This document shows, piece by piece, positions 33,692-46,184 of a stretch of DNA of 64,000 bases. The stretch lies in the NCBI GenBank assembly GCA_039881145.1, contig JAYKKI010000023.1, forward strand, positions 8,923,001 through 8,987,000, in the 5' to 3' direction. Position 1 is the first letter of the stretch. Each line of letters begins with the position of its first letter. The DNA comes from Druceiella hillmani. Taxonomy: Eukaryota; Arthropoda; Insecta; Lepidoptera; Hepialidae. The notes beneath the pieces are model-generated. The model did not search any database and was not told the origin of the DNA. It worked only from the letters and a program-made list of their open reading frames with translations. A program made the position numbers and the translations under genes.

Positions 33692-34885
33692 TTAATGAAT
33701 CAATTCATTGTAAAACCACACGCGTTTTTGAATAACATACTGAACAAGTTTCTCCAAATCATTCGTTTTTCGTTTTATAAGCCTTTTCATTGGTAAAAAA
33801 TGCAGGATTGTTCAGTCAGTTTGAAAGTTTTGCAGATGATCTATCAATAAAATCAGATGCTATGACTACTCCTTTCTTAGATTGTTGGAACATGAACTCA
33901 TGGTAGGAAGATACAGTGAAAAATTCCTTTTTTCTTTCTTCTAATTTTTGCTTTCTTCTTTTCACCTGTTTATTTTTTTTGTTTCCACAACCAACTTTCC
34001 CTGTTTCGTAGATAATAGCATTATTTCTGTCACTTCTTTCATTGTATAGTTCTTTCGTTGTTAAGCTTATTTTAACAAGGCTAAAGTCCCTATCACAAGG
34101 ACAATAGGAGGGGCCCCTTATTGAAAGTCTAAACACAACTTTTTGAAACCTTCCACTGTCTGTAAGATGGAATAGAAACTTGATTATTGTGTGATTTTTA
34201 TTTTAACCTGTACAGTGGCAACTGTACAGGTAAAGTTCGCTGGTACATTTGCATTAATGTATTTCATTTTAAAAGAACAAACTTTATTACTTCCCTTTCC
34301 GGCAATCCCTTGGTGGTATAAGTAAAAAGTTGAAGTATAATTACTATTGTGTATACCAAATGGATAAAGGGATAGATGCCTAAGATAATAGATTTTCTGC
34401 ATTGGGATTATGGGCGACGATATATTGGTCATGTAATTGAAACATAAAAACACAGTATTATCAGCTAAAACTAAACACCGCGGTATTATAAAAACATAGC
34501 ACCATTGCAGCGATGAATAAAATTTATTGCTCCGCCTCTTGTGCACAAACAACTGCGCAATTTCGATCAATTTAGCTGTCTCATTAAGCCGTGGGTTTTT
34601 ATCCTAATACGTGTCTATCCTAATCTTAATCCTATGGTAATACGTTTTATGCTCTTCACATTCACAAGAATTTTGGGTCTTCCAAATCTATAATTAAAAT
34701 TTTCTTGAAAAATCTTCTATTGAAAACTATGGTAAAGTATTCATTAAATTTCTGTTGAAATAAATTATACATTTTTTTGATACTTAGTTTTGCATCGAAG
34801 TTTTTTATTTATTTAGATGAGTAATTACTTGTTTTTAGTGAGAATAACTGGATCCGTTGTTTGACCTGATCCGTATAATCTTGTA
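33692..34885 (-). pseudogene. Degenerate transposase-like protein, large arthropod family
   Basis: Reading the minus strand through three frames gives blocks in the order I know from a large arthropod family usually left unnamed. LSIKKMYNLF (34787-34758) comes first, then RFGRPK (34689-34672) and CECEEH. KNPRLNETAK, AQLFVHKRR and FNYMTN follow, then IIPMQKIYYLRHLSLYPFG with IHN and YLYHQGIAGKGSNKVCSF. Next come ELYLYSCHCTG-stop-NKNHT (34187-34230) and LTDSGRF. GPSYCPCDRDF (34083-34117) precedes LEKLVQYV (33736-33759) and a stop at 33692-33694. Family members have FDYMQN and SDxCGGQNKN; here the first D reads N, the second reads C, and Q is a stop. There are at least three frameshifts, so it cannot be made. 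That the family is DDE-type is my inference from those acidic motifs. Confidence 0.8.
34206..34231. repeat. 10-bp inverted repeat inside the transposase relic
   Basis: ACCTGTACAG and CTGTACAGGT flank TGGCAA. It sits exactly where the acidic motif SDxCGGQ would be encoded, so its formation may have helped destroy the active site. Confidence 0.85.
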
Positions 34886-37318
34886 AAAACTTTTGCGGTT
34901 CTGCTATTGCTCTTTTAATTTGTCAATAGCATACAAATTCAATAAGGTCTGGGTTTTTGCAAGACAAAACTTAAAAGAACTCTCATGTTCAACGGAGTGC
35001 TTAGGGATACATAACTCTCCTTATTCTTCCTGTTTAGGGTTGGATTTCCTATTTTTAACTGGCTGTGCTTCTATTATGGATTGATAAGAAATACCTTGTT
35101 CATTTTTGTTGGAAAATGCGTACGCCCTTTACGTAGAGTGTCAATTTAGTCCTCTTCGAATCATTTTTCATAACATTTCAATCGCATATACAAAATTCGA
35201 ATTAAGTTAGATTCATCATTATTTTATTAATTTGTTTGATAATATATTTTTCTTCACACAGCGTCTAGGCGTTCAATTTTAAGGTAAAATGTTCAAATGA
35301 ACAGTTACTTACAAAAGAAGCCTACAATATAATATGACTAAAACTATGCAGGTTTTCAGGACCGGCATTGCGGTACAAAAGCTTTTTTGAAAATGATCTG
35401 TTATAATTTATTTATTTAATAAACAATAGATTTTTATCAAAGAATTTTATAATGTAATGCCAGCCAAAAACAATAGACTTGCTTATATAACTTGCATAAT
35501 CTATGTATATCAAATTCATTATTCAGTTATTTTGTAGACATTCATTATTCAGCATATTTGTGACACATAATGTTCTTTATTTAGTATTAATTTGTGACTT
35601 TGTTTTATCCTGTATTATTAAAATTCTCACATTGAATTATTTTGATGAAAGATTTGTTTTGGGAAAATTTTCTGCAGACCGCTCGTTTAATTTCTAGACT
35701 CAGTTAAATTGTTCAGATAGATGGACACGAGAGTAGAGCGATGTGTTCAGCTTTGTCCGAAGTTGGTACAGCATACTAAAAATTATAAGAAAGTTAATTT
35801 ACTGGACGTAAATTATTATATGCGCTAATCAATAATTAGATTTGGAAAAGCAATAAGTTAGATTCGGAAGATAAATAATTTATTGTAATATTAGTTGACA
35901 AGTTACAATGCTTACTTTATACTAACTTAGTTCAATTCTTATAAGTCTAACGCGCCATGCCTACACTTCTAGCTCTATCTACTCTTCTACACGTAGAACC
36001 TGGATAGATACTTAGTTACTACTAGTTTACCAGTTAGATGTTATCATACCACTTGTCAGAATTCATTCGTATATTTCTTCTCCAACCTCAGTTTCGTAGT
36101 CATTATAAATAATAATAATAATATTTAAATAGATTAATATTGTAAATTAAAAATTTTCGTAACAGATCCGTTCCAATTTATCACGTTGTTGCGACAGTTC
36201 AAGGAAAAGTGAATTGAAATAAAGTAACTCAAATCACTTGAAAGTGAGTTGAAATTAAATAGCAAATAAATTTCGAGTGACTTGGGTCACTCGAATTGCT
36301 CAATTAGCGTTAACAGTCATTTTAATAAGACAGCGATGGAAAATAATGTATTAATTTCTCAAATTTTGACTTGTTAATTCATTGTTAAAAAAACTTTCTT
36401 CCATTATATGAATTTCCTCAACACCTTACATAATTGCACATGCTGTGGGTGCGTACCTTATCATAGACACGCGCGCCAGTTTGCCGCTCAAGTAACTAAT
36501 CATAGCTCGGGTTATTTTACAGATAATCATCTTTTAATATAGTTTTCTGGATCGGGCAAATCTTCCTCTAAAAATATTAAATAATTTTTAAATTTTTTTG
36601 TATAGTGAACTAAATTTTTCTTTGAAAAATAACACACATCTCTTTCTTTTGGTCTGTGGGTATGTACGTATGTACCTATGTTACATATGAGGACGCACAA
36701 CAGATCATAATTCTTAACTGATTTTAGGAATTATTTCTTCCATCGATTGTTTAACTATCAGAATAAAATTGTGTTGATTTTTTTTACAAATCTCCTTTTT
36801 TTAGTGCTCGGTGACTATTCTGGGTTTCCGTCGTTTACAAATCTTCATGTCCTGTCTTTTTTAACTTTTTTCTAACTATTTCTTACCATTCTTTATTTAA
36901 TATGCACTAAAAATACGGGGTATGCACTTTCGATTTTACTAACGATTTTAAATGTGTCCTATGTTTGTAAACAGTTTTTCTTTGTATCTGTAGAAACAAA
37001 TATGCCACCTGTCATAAAGCTGAGTTAACAACTTTTACTTGCTAATAAGGCATCCCGTTACCTTTCAAGGACTTTTTTCTTGAGAGACGGCGGGAAAAGG
37101 GCTTATTCACCGCCGTTGAGACATTCAATTTAATTTATACGTTAAAATATTGGTTTCGAACATAATTTTTCTACCTTTTTACTAACAGAACGCCATACTC
37201 GATTAAGGCCATGTTAGTATGGTATATTTTCACAAATAAAATGTTTGTTATTTTAATTATAAACTGTAGACAATGGGATCATAATTGACCTAATTGCCTA
37301 ACTGCGGCAGAGGAAGGG
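34886..37318. other. A/T-rich DNA, minor simple repeats
   Basis: A short (AAT)n run lies at 36104-36124. A 10-bp inverted repeat, TTCGAGTGAC-TTGG-GTCACTCGAA, is at 36272-36295. A GC-richer patch at 36435-36515 has GACACGCGCGCCAG. A repeat-tail-like TATGTACGTATGTACCTATG lies at 36660-36680. No gene was recognised. Confidence 0.45.
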
Positions 37319-37612
37319 TTATGAATTTCACAGGCTATGTATGTATGTGAATAACTTTGTTCCCTCGTACAGATTAAACTACTAAAATGATTTCAACAAA
37401 TGAGTTTACCTTAGATTCTTATTGATCCAGATAGTGTTTTAGTATATATAACGTTATGAATTTCATAGGCTATGTATGTATGTGAGTAAGTTTATTCCTT
37501 CGTACAGACTAAACTAAAGTGATTTCAACAAGTGAGGTTTCTTTAGATTCGTGGTGATCCAGAAAGTGATCTAGGGTATATAACATTATGAATTTCACAG
37601 GCTATGTATATA
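37319..37612. repeat. Tandem repeat, about 133-bp unit, two and a bit copies
   Basis: ATGAATTTCAYAGGCTATGT starts at 37321, 37456 and 37588. The intervening sequence is shared: TACAGAYTAAACTA, TGATTTCAACAARTGAG and GATCCAGAWAGTG. Confidence 0.92.
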
Positions 37613-37810
37613 TTCGTATTATTTCGTGCTTTGCAGTTATTTTTTTCGTAGTCATGTTTTAGTTTTTCCCCTTGTTTTGGCGATAATTTTTCCCTAAGCA
37701 ATTTGATTTGTGAGCAATTTGTCTAATATCCCGTATATATAGTATCCCGACTCCGAAAGCTTCCGTATTTTTAGCCATAATTAAAGTATCCTTCCGAGAT
37801 ATCGACGGTC

Positions 37811-37812
<2 letters not shown>

Positions 37813-37841
<29 letters not shown>
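37813..37841. repeat. (TA)n microsatellite
   Basis: About 14 TA units. Confidence 0.95.
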
Positions 37842-37843
<2 letters not shown>

Positions 37844-38378
37844 CCTTTTAGTGCTATAAAGCTGAAATGCCATGGTTATATATATTTATAAAGCTACAAA
37901 GATATGAAATAAAATCTTAAAAAATACTTTTTACGGTACATCCCCTGTTTTTAAAGTGAAAGTTAATTTTGTTTTCATACCCCCTTGTATAGAGTATCAT
38001 TGAATAAATCTTTCAAAGATATTGGGGGTATATGTTATGAAAACTTTTTTGATACAGGGATTCGATTACGAATTCGATTACGATATTAAGCTATAAAGTG
38101 TACATTTTTGTTAGTTACTTGTCTCCACCTCCTACTAGCTAAACAGCTATTCTTGAATATCTGAAAAAATATTCAAAATGATACTATCAATAACGAAATT
38201 AAAAGGAAAATTATCACAGCTAAATAGGCTCTACTGGTTTACGAGTAATAGTCGATCAATTTATATCATTTAGTTGGGTCGGCATAAAATTCATATAAAC
38301 ACCATTCAAGTGACTTAAATCAATTGAAAAAATAACTTTGTATTTAAAATTGTATATTTATAGGAAGTCTGATAGATA

Positions 38379-38760
38379 AGTCTGTGGAACATATACTAGA
38401 CAATATATTTGTATTTACATGGTGGAAAATAATATTATTCAAATACGCACCATGTGTTTACGCCTCTAATAGATATAAGGGATAATATATTTACGTTGTG
38501 AAAAGTTAATATCTTTAAATAGTTTAGTGGAAATATTATTTACCCTTAAATGTTTACAATATTTATTAAGTCTGTGGAACTTATACTAGACAATATATTT
38601 ATGTTTACATGGGGAAAAATAATATTATTCGAATACGAACCATGTGGACAACATATTTACGTTGTGAAAAGTTAATATTTTTAAATAGTTTAATGGAATA
38701 TTATATACCCTTAAATGTTTACAATATTTATTAAGTCTGTAGAACATATACTAGACAATA
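38379..38760 (+). repeat. Tandem array grown from the family A 3' region
   Basis: TAAGTCTGTGGAACATATAC then TAGACAATATATTT starts units at 38378, 38568 and 38733 (periods 190 and 165). Inside each full unit, ATTTACGTTGTGAAAAGTTA, TTTAAATAGTTTARTGGAA and CCCTTAAATGTTTACAATAT match the last about 100 bases of family A copies at 47855-47925 and, in reverse, 12705-12790. The second unit lacks about 25 bases present in the first. Confidence 0.85.
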
Positions 38761-38880
38761 ACGGAAATAACGAATAATAATAGACGATAATAAAAGAATA
38801 CCGAATAATAACGAATAATAAAAGACGATAATAAATAGACGATAATAAAAGATAATAACGATAATAAAAGACTTAACGGA
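38761..38880. repeat. Low-complexity ATAATAACGA / GACGATAATAAA repeat
   Basis: Irregular repeats of CGAATAATAA and GACGATAATAAAAG directly follow the array above. The open minus-strand frame over it is a product of this composition. Confidence 0.85.
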
Positions 38881-39114
38881 AATATTATACTCTCGTGAAA
38901 CAATTTCCACCCTTTCTTGAAGGGTTTTTTATTATAACCCTTATAATCTTCCATCTGTTATTAAAACAGCTAGTGAATAAATACCATTTGATAAAAAGTG
39001 AAACTGTTTATGAGATTAGAAAACTAAGATAAATTAGTAATTTTACCCATATTTTGTAAAAATACTTTGGATTTAATTTTAATACATAAAAAATATGTAC
39101 ACATACTATAACTG

Positions 39115-39471
39115 ATGCCTCAGAAAGTAAGATCATTTTTTTCTGAACGCCAGTCACGACTTGACTGGACCAAGATCACGACTCGATTGGACAAAGATTC
39201 ACATGATGGTCACGACCAATACAATCTACATATTCTTTCCCTTCTCTTCGACATATTGAAAAAAGTGTCCGTTCAAGATGGAGATATCTTCGCTTTCGAT
39301 TTGCAGCGTCGCCTACGCGCGGCCTTGGTATAAGATCAAGAATCCAGTCCTTCTCTTGCTAAACAAAGAATAAACTACGACGTATATACGTCCACTATGC
39401 GCATCGTTAAACTTCGTAATATCCTTATGCAATCAATCATTGATGCGCGAATCTATGAGTCGTTTTTAAAA
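39115..39471 (+). pseudogene. Coding-like relic with one stop, family unknown
   Basis: From an ATG at 39115 the frame is open for 72 codons, to a TAA at 39331-39333. It then stays open in the same frame for about 45 more codons to 39471. It includes FDILKKVSVQDGDIFAFDLQ, then after the stop INYDVYTSTMRIVKLRN. That is unusual for this A/T-rich DNA. A 22-bp internal duplication (CACGACTYGAYTGGACMAAG-type) lies at 39155-39200. No domain is recognised, and it precedes a mariner-like end by 250 bases. Confidence 0.3.
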
Positions 39472-39720
39472 TAACACTTTAAGATAACTTCTTACGTAAG
39501 TTTTTTTCCTTTATGACTTTGTTTTACGCCCTCTTAATATATAAGACAATGCTTTATCCGTGTGATTAATATTGTTTATATAGTATTTTATTCTCTTGAT
39601 CTATTTCAGTCTTCTAATCTGATCAATCATAAATTTAAATTGTTTTGTAGCAGCTTCATCATGTAAATATTTCTCTAGCAAAGGAAAATCTCTAAGTTGT
39701 GTCGTTCGTTCAAAAACTAT

Positions 39721-40258
39721 ATTAGGTTGGCAAATAGTAAAGTCGCCACTTCTTACTGGCATATTATAGAAACTACTTTATCATCTAGGGTGTATAAAGA
39801 TAGCAGCGTTCGTTCAACCATCGTTCGTATTGGCGAGTAACAAACAAACGAAATATGATAACCACGTTAAGATCTTAGTGAGTATAGGCTTCATGAATTC
39901 AGTTTGGGGGAAACCGAGCGAAATAATACGCATTATTTGCACAAAGACAAATAAAGATCTACTCTCCTTTAACACAACCAAGCATACGCCCCAAAAATTC
40001 AAAGAAGAAAATTTTAGTACCTCTCACAGTCCTCAACCATTGCGACTTTCTACATTAAAATCCTCTTTGAAACAGATTCAAGGTTAGGTTTGCGTTATCT
40101 ATGCTAATTTGATGCTCTCATGGTAGAGTTAATCTAATATCCTTATATTGCATCTGAAAGACTATTTTATTTTTTGAGGAAAGAAGTGGAAATATACCGT
40201 GCCACACACATGTGCTAAAAACATCGATGACGAATTCATTAGTCTCCAACCTATTATA
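39721..40258 (+). mobile_element. Possible degenerate mariner-like element
   Basis: ATTAGGTTGGCAAATAGTAA at 39721 closely resembles mariner terminal repeats (TTAGGTTGGCAAATAAGT type). On the other side, CTCCAACCTATTAT (40244-40257) is an inverted partial match (ATAGGTTGGAG). The 540 bases between them encode no recognisable transposase; an 85-codon frame at 39830-40087 lacks mariner motifs. It may be an internally deleted copy, or a lone end with a chance partner. Confidence 0.33.
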
Positions 40259-43059
40259 TAATTGCGTTATTCCGATTATTCTAAATATTTTTTGTTAAAG
40301 AAATACAATCTGTATCACGAAACATTTTTACTACTTCTAAAAATTTCATTACTTCTAGAATTTAACATTTTTATGGCACTTGGACAACTTCGCTATTAAC
40401 TGGTTTCTTTTTTTTATATGGATAGTGTATTTTAAAACAAACCAAACAGGAAAGATTCTTATGTTTCAAAAAGGATTCTCTACAGCAATGAATAGATTCA
40501 CAAAAGAACTAATTATTACAAGAGTAAGTTTACTTATTAATGAATATAAAAATTGCACAGTACATAGAAGAAGAACATCGCAACGTCTTAATGTCAGGAC
40601 TCATTTTTATAAAAAATTCTGATGTAATATCAGGATAAGAATTTGGATGGATTTCTCAAATTATGATTAAAGTCTCACAAAGCGTCTTAACACAATTACT
40701 TTAACTTGCCTACATATAGATAAATGTCAAGCTTCATTTATAGATAGATAAGATGTGTCATAATATCAAGAGGCTCGCGGCTTCGTGAGTTTCAGCACAA
40801 ATTTGATTAGATATGAACTGTCACTGTCGCCAGAATGTAAATATTTAAGTCAGACATTAAACTCCAGTAGATGATAGGTTTTCACGTATCAGAAAATTCT
40901 AAAGAACGTTATATAACCCTTTTAGGAACACAATTAAAGAAATTAAAGGAAGTTATTAGGCATTAAAGTTACTTTAATACAATTCTAGAAAACACAAAAT
41001 AATATTAATAGAACAAATTTAGTAGCGTTCATAGAATTACTTGAACGTCAAAGATCAGATATAACGTGGATAGTGAATTGAAATATTTCTTAAAAATAAT
41101 AAAGTATGACATCGTTTAGTCGGTTTTTAAGAATATATAAAAGATAAATAATGTAAATACTTGATAAATATTTTAATAGTATGTTATTATTATATGAGAA
41201 AAAAAAACTGAATAAAATAATAATTTACCCACCACAAACTAAGTTTATTACACCACAAAAATAACATAGCCCGAATTTTTGCCGCAAAAAGTACATATCT
41301 TTTGCCGCCAATTTATGTTTTGATCAGTGATTTTTTTATTTGGTTGCCAGTAATAAATTAGCAATAAATAGATTCCAAATTACGTATTTAGTGAAGAAAA
41401 TTATTTAAAATTGTTATTTTACAAGAAACTTTCAAAATTATTGTTAGGGCCACATGGAAAGGATTAAAGACATTAGGAGTTTTTACGCAACTTTAATATG
41501 AAATATAGTTGCATCTATTATACCATTGATCGGCAATTGCTCTGGTATCAGCAGAAAAACCGGAATTAAGGTTTATTAACTACTTCCGATTTGCCAACAA
41601 TCTGAGTTCGTGTATGTGCATTTTATGACTTTTTGCCCTAATTGGAAAGAATATTTTTCCACTATTTTCACTTCAGAGTAGCTCTAACTAGGCCAAGTGA
41701 ATCCATCATCCAGGGCTGTAAAATCAACTACAAAACCAACTCTCGAAAAATCTCGGTTTATATTTAATCTATCGATTAATTATAAATAATAATTTCAGTA
41801 TTACAATAACTTTTGAAGATTTTTATTGACGAATTTATTTATAATATTGGAAAACAGCAATAGATAAACTTTTAACTCATCAATATCCAAAAGAATAATT
41901 TCGCATTCTAATGATATAGGGGCGTTCAAAATATTCAACAATAATATTTTTCATCAGAATTGCCATTCACGTTTTCCATTTTGTTCTAATTAACTAATTA
42001 TAATGTGAACCTACTGGCTAATAATGTAACTCCATCGATATTATAATCCCTTAATATCATAAAGAATATTCTAAACACTGATTAAAATAATATGATTACT
42101 AAACAACACTTTGCTAGAATGATAGAATGATATATAGCCGACCGACCATATCACCGCGTTTAATCTATGAAGAGAAGTTTGTACCACCCAGATCCGCCAA
42201 AAAATAATCTAGTTTAAACTTTCAACAAAGTTAGACTAAACTATCGTTTAAACTTCGTCGGTGGTTTAAACTGTACCTTACGGGCCCTGATACCTGTCTT
42301 CAACTAATAAGTATGGGTATTTTATAATTTTAATATATAACTTTTATACCAGTCAGGAATTAAACCCGTCAAATTAAATTCTAGCACACACATCACTCTT
42401 TTGTTGACATGAAAAATATACACAAGTGGTTATATTATTCATTTCTTCATATTTTTATTTGTGCGCGCGCTATGATTTAGTGCGAGAGAATTTTGTTCGT
42501 TACCCAGTTTGCAGCGACATTTATTAATAGTTAACAATGTATTAGCAGATAGTAAGCTGATGTTTATTTTCTTTATTTTTGTATTTTTAACGTTATATTA
42601 ACATTCGTCAAGCAAAATTTACCAACATTTCATTCATAGACACTAGATAATATAACAGCAAAAACCTCATTTAATTTAACATAATAATTTTTATTTGCTA
42701 TAATCGCAAACAAACATATAAACAGACATTGTATTTCTATTTCTCAACATCACATCGAGATATTACCTTCTACAATATTGAAAATCCATGGACATTAAAT
42801 CAGTACTTTTGATATTAACAGGCAGACAGACGAAAATTTTAAAAACAATTGTTAATTTGTTCTTTACAGTTCTTTTATAATTCCCCAGATGAATTTTTGT
42901 AAAATATATTTAATTTGCAGACAGACTTTTTATCTTTAATGTTTTATTATACGAGTAGGTATAAAAACATTTGCTAGATGTTTTCATTTGGTTCAGGTAA
43001 CTGGATTCCGCTCAACCTCTGACTTTACACAACTACTATTTTATGTGTTATCCACGCAG
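40259..43059. other. A/T-rich DNA, nothing recognised
   Basis: Mild composition changes lie near 40765-40860 and 42140-42290. ACAGGCAGACAGACGAAAAT at 42819 resembles the tail of another lepidopteran repeat but stands alone. No gene was seen. Confidence 0.45.
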
Positions 43060-43240
43060 TGACCGAGTTTGAATCATTGTCTGCCTTCCACTTCAATTCA
43101 ATTCCAGCAGCTTTGAAGCCATCGCGGTCTTTCGAGAACCAGATAAAGCGACCGGAAGCGCGATGTAATAATGAGAAAGTAACACATGTTACAAATCACA
43201 TGTTGCACGGCTGAGTTGTAGAACATGATCTATTATTATC
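43060..43240. other. GC-richer unique segment
   Basis: GCCATCGCGGTCTTTCGAG, then AAGCGACCGGAAGCGCG, followed by ACACATGTTACAAATCACAT. It is distinct from its flanks, and no frame or repeat was identified. Confidence 0.25.
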
Positions 43241-43420
43241 TATAATGGCCCGTTCCTAGAAGGTGTAATGGTATAATGTAACGGCTGTTTGTTTAGTCAA
43301 AGTAATTGGAAGTTAAATTGTTATATTTAGATTGGACGTTGAATTGAGATGAGCGCAGTGGAATTCGTTAATTGACACTCTTGTGACTTGTGTTGTTTAT
43401 AAAGTTTCTCATGAATAACT

Positions 43421-43795
43421 GTACCGTTGACATTATTTTGAAATTGACTTCTACCGTGAATATTTAAGACTTGGGTAACTTAAGAAAAGAGTAATGAAAA
43501 TTTTGCCGCGTTTCAAACTGGCTTTGAAAAAGCGAATTAATTTAACGGTACCGTTGAGATTATTTTGAAATTCACCTCCACTTTGAATCTTTTAATTTTT
43601 AGGTAAGTAAAGAAAAGAGTAATTAAAATTTTGCTGCGTTTGGAAACTGACTTTGAAAATGTGAATAATATTAACGGTACTGTTAACATTACTTTTAAAT
43701 TCACCTCCACCTTGAATCTTTAAGAATTGTGTGACTAAAGAAAATAGTAAAAGAAATTTTATTGCTCTTGGAAGCATGCTTTGAAAATCTTACCC
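43421..43795. repeat. Tandem repeat, three units of about 127-129 bp
   Basis: GTACCGTTGASATTATTTTG starts at 43421 and 43548, and GTACTGTTAACATTACTTTT at 43677. Shared parts are AAATTCACCTCCACYTTGAA, AAAGAAAAGAGTAATKAAAA and ACTKRCTTTGAAAA. The third unit is the most diverged. Confidence 0.92.
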
Positions 43796-43995
43796 ATATT
43801 TTTCTAATGAAGAGCGAACACAATGTAACCTTAGTAAATTTTTACCTATTCAAAAGTTAAGATGTTTTATGTCTCCTAAAATAAAATTATAAACACAAAT
43901 CTTTGCAGACTTTAATGGAAGCATTTGAACGTGAGTTTCATCAGTCTCTATATGCAAAAAATGTTACTGCCTTATTTACATATATGTCCATTTTT

Positions 43996-44757
43996 AGGGT
44001 TCCATAGTAACATATGGAACCCTTATAGCTTCGTTACGTCTGTCCGTCCGCCTGTCGCAGCCTAGCAATTTAGACAGTTTTAGATCTATATATTACTAAA
44101 AAATGATTATGATATCACTTAATATATAGGAAAAGTTTAAAAGAAAATATAAATAAATCTCTCCATATATAAAATATAAGACGAAAAATATTTTTCACGT
44201 ACTACATCGAGTAGGTTTTCGTTGAAATGTAGTTTTCTGAGTTCCGTACCTCAAACAGCAAAACGGAACCCGTGTAAGATGCCACAATCGAAACAGTTTT
44301 ATTCAATTTTATAAATTTTTGTAAGCTTCAAAAGTCTCTCGTATTTTTTCTGATGACAAATGGTTGGAACCTATTTCTTTAGATTATTTTAAATTTAGAA
44401 AAATAATATTTACATACCAGCCTTTACCTGGACTATATTGGGAATTAACTGTCAAATTTAGAATTAAACAAAAATCTTTAAAAATAGCAATAAAAATATA
44501 ATATGACTCTGTCAAAGACATGTATGGCTCAAAATAGTTAAAGCTATCAGCCCCTTTCGACTTTGTATCGAGCTACCAAAGAAAGTATTTCTTGCTAAAT
44601 GGTTTGAGCTATCACCCCCTTTCGACTTTGTATCGAGCTACTAAACAAAGTAGTTCTTCTAGGTAGTCCATAATATTATGATAAATAAAGTAATTTCACT
44701 TCAAACGAGGGACGGAACGTCGTCGGCGAGCCAGACTCGCCCTTGGTTGGTTTTTAT
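43996..44757 (+). repeat. Family A copy (or two nested copies)
   Basis: TTTTTAGGGTTCCATAGTAA then TATGGAACCCTTATAGC and CTGTCCGTCCGCCTGTCGC form the 5' end at 43996. A second start-like block, GAGTTCCGTACCTCAAACAG then CAAAACGGAACCCGTG, lies at 44241. The 3' end at 44706-44757 reads GGGACGGAACGTCGTCGGCG then AGCCAGACTCGCCCTTGGTT and GGTTTTT. Two 5' blocks and one 3' end suggest one copy inserted in another. Confidence 0.75.
44527..44655. repeat. 65-bp tandem duplication inside family A
   Basis: GAGCTATCACCCCCTTTCGA then CTTTGTATCGAGCTACTAAA occurs twice with a 65-base period and few mismatches. Confidence 0.92.
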
Positions 44758-45566
44758 TGTTAATTTTGAAAACCTTAAATGTCTTAAAACGTTAACCTTT
44801 AAAGTTATTTACAATATATCTCTCGCCACTCTAATTTATCTACCACCGATGTGGAAAACCTAGAAAAATTCTAGGCGTTACCATTTAATAATGACTTTTA
44901 AAAAATAAATATTTTAGTTAATTTTTTTATATAATATTAAGGAATCAGAAAGAGTAGTAATAATAAAAAACTGAACTAAATTCATAATATTGAAAAAAAC
45001 TCCAAAAAAATTAGGATTTATTCCTTCTACTCATAAATCAAATCGGGAATTAAATATTTTCCGATAATTTTTCATTTGGTTCTGAATATAAGTATTATCT
45101 ATCTTAAATATAAGTATTATACCTCACTAGAAAAATAATCCTGATATAAAATCGGGCAAACTCAAATACAAATATACAAAAGAAAACAAATATACAAAAG
45201 GCGAAATAATAAACTCTTTATGTAAATATACAAGGAAAAAGGTATACAAATAATAATATTTTTGTCTTTCAGTATTACATCGATCAATTAACCTTAACAA
45301 ATCTTGATAATAACATGGTTGTTATTGCTATCAAAATGGTCGTTAATTGTTTCATTTAATAAATAATCATCCTCAATTCGCTTTTGGCACGATTTTTCCT
45401 GAAATTGGAACAGGCCCAGTTCAGGCATCCAGAGTGAGTGGTTGATTCCTTCGAAACCGTAATCGTATACAGCAAATATAGAAACTAGTGTTGCAACAAC
45501 AAGCATTAGTTGTGGAAAAGGATAATGTAGCATCTAGATAACAGCTTTTCATTTATGTCCGTCCCT
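44758..45566. other. A/T-rich DNA, one unrecognised minus-strand frame
   Basis: A 79-codon minus-strand frame (45294-45533) begins just beside the next family A copy and includes GFEGINHSLWMPELGLFQFQ. It is more protein-like than average but unrecognised. ACAAATATACAAAAG is repeated near 45170-45200. Confidence 0.3.
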
Positions 45567-46138
45567 TTTTAGTATTTCATACCCCAAATGGAAAAACGGA
45601 ACCTTTGTAAGATCACTCAAATATTCATATGGAATAAATATTGAAATTTTAGACAGTGAAAAGAAAATATTCGGAAAAGTTTTAAATTCCATGTTTAAAT
45701 TCTATGAATTATAATAGACAATAATAATACTTAGAATCTGTCAAATAATGTTAACTGTATGAACAACATCAAAGCAACGGTAATGTTTCTCTATCTCTAA
45801 CTCACGCCCGCGCGCTGTCAACGACATTCTGGCAAACGGAATAAAATCTGTTTCTTCGTCAGATTTCCGAAACTGCTCTATTGGTTTTAATAAAAACAAT
45901 AAGCAGTATCACGTACTAAAAGAAAGAATATAATATTTTTTCTGTTTGAATTCAGTTTTGCTCAATTTTTTGTAGAACATAAGTTTAAAGTTTAACAGCA
46001 GATATATCGAGAAGAGAATTATTTTCCGAATCCCGAATTATATAGTTATATGAATACTACTAAGCACTATGAAACAACAAGCAAAACTCGAAAGCAATTG
46101 GATACATTAAATTTTGACCAGCCTTGGAAAATGCACGA

Positions 46139-46184
46139 AGTGTTTAGAAAATAAATATATACTTATTTTTATTTTCTAAACACT
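46139..46184. repeat. Perfect 17-bp inverted repeat between direct repeats
   Basis: AGTGTTTAGAAAATAAA (46139-46155) has its exact reverse complement at 46168-46184. TTGGAAAATGCACGAAG precedes it, and TTGGAAAATGCATGAAG occurs again 80 bases later. A small duplication and snapback therefore formed together. Confidence 0.9.

Noticed and set aside
41690..41730. Another family A terminus (AGGCCAAGTGAATCC)
   Set aside because: The match to the CCAAGTG word is short and no GGAACCC block follows.
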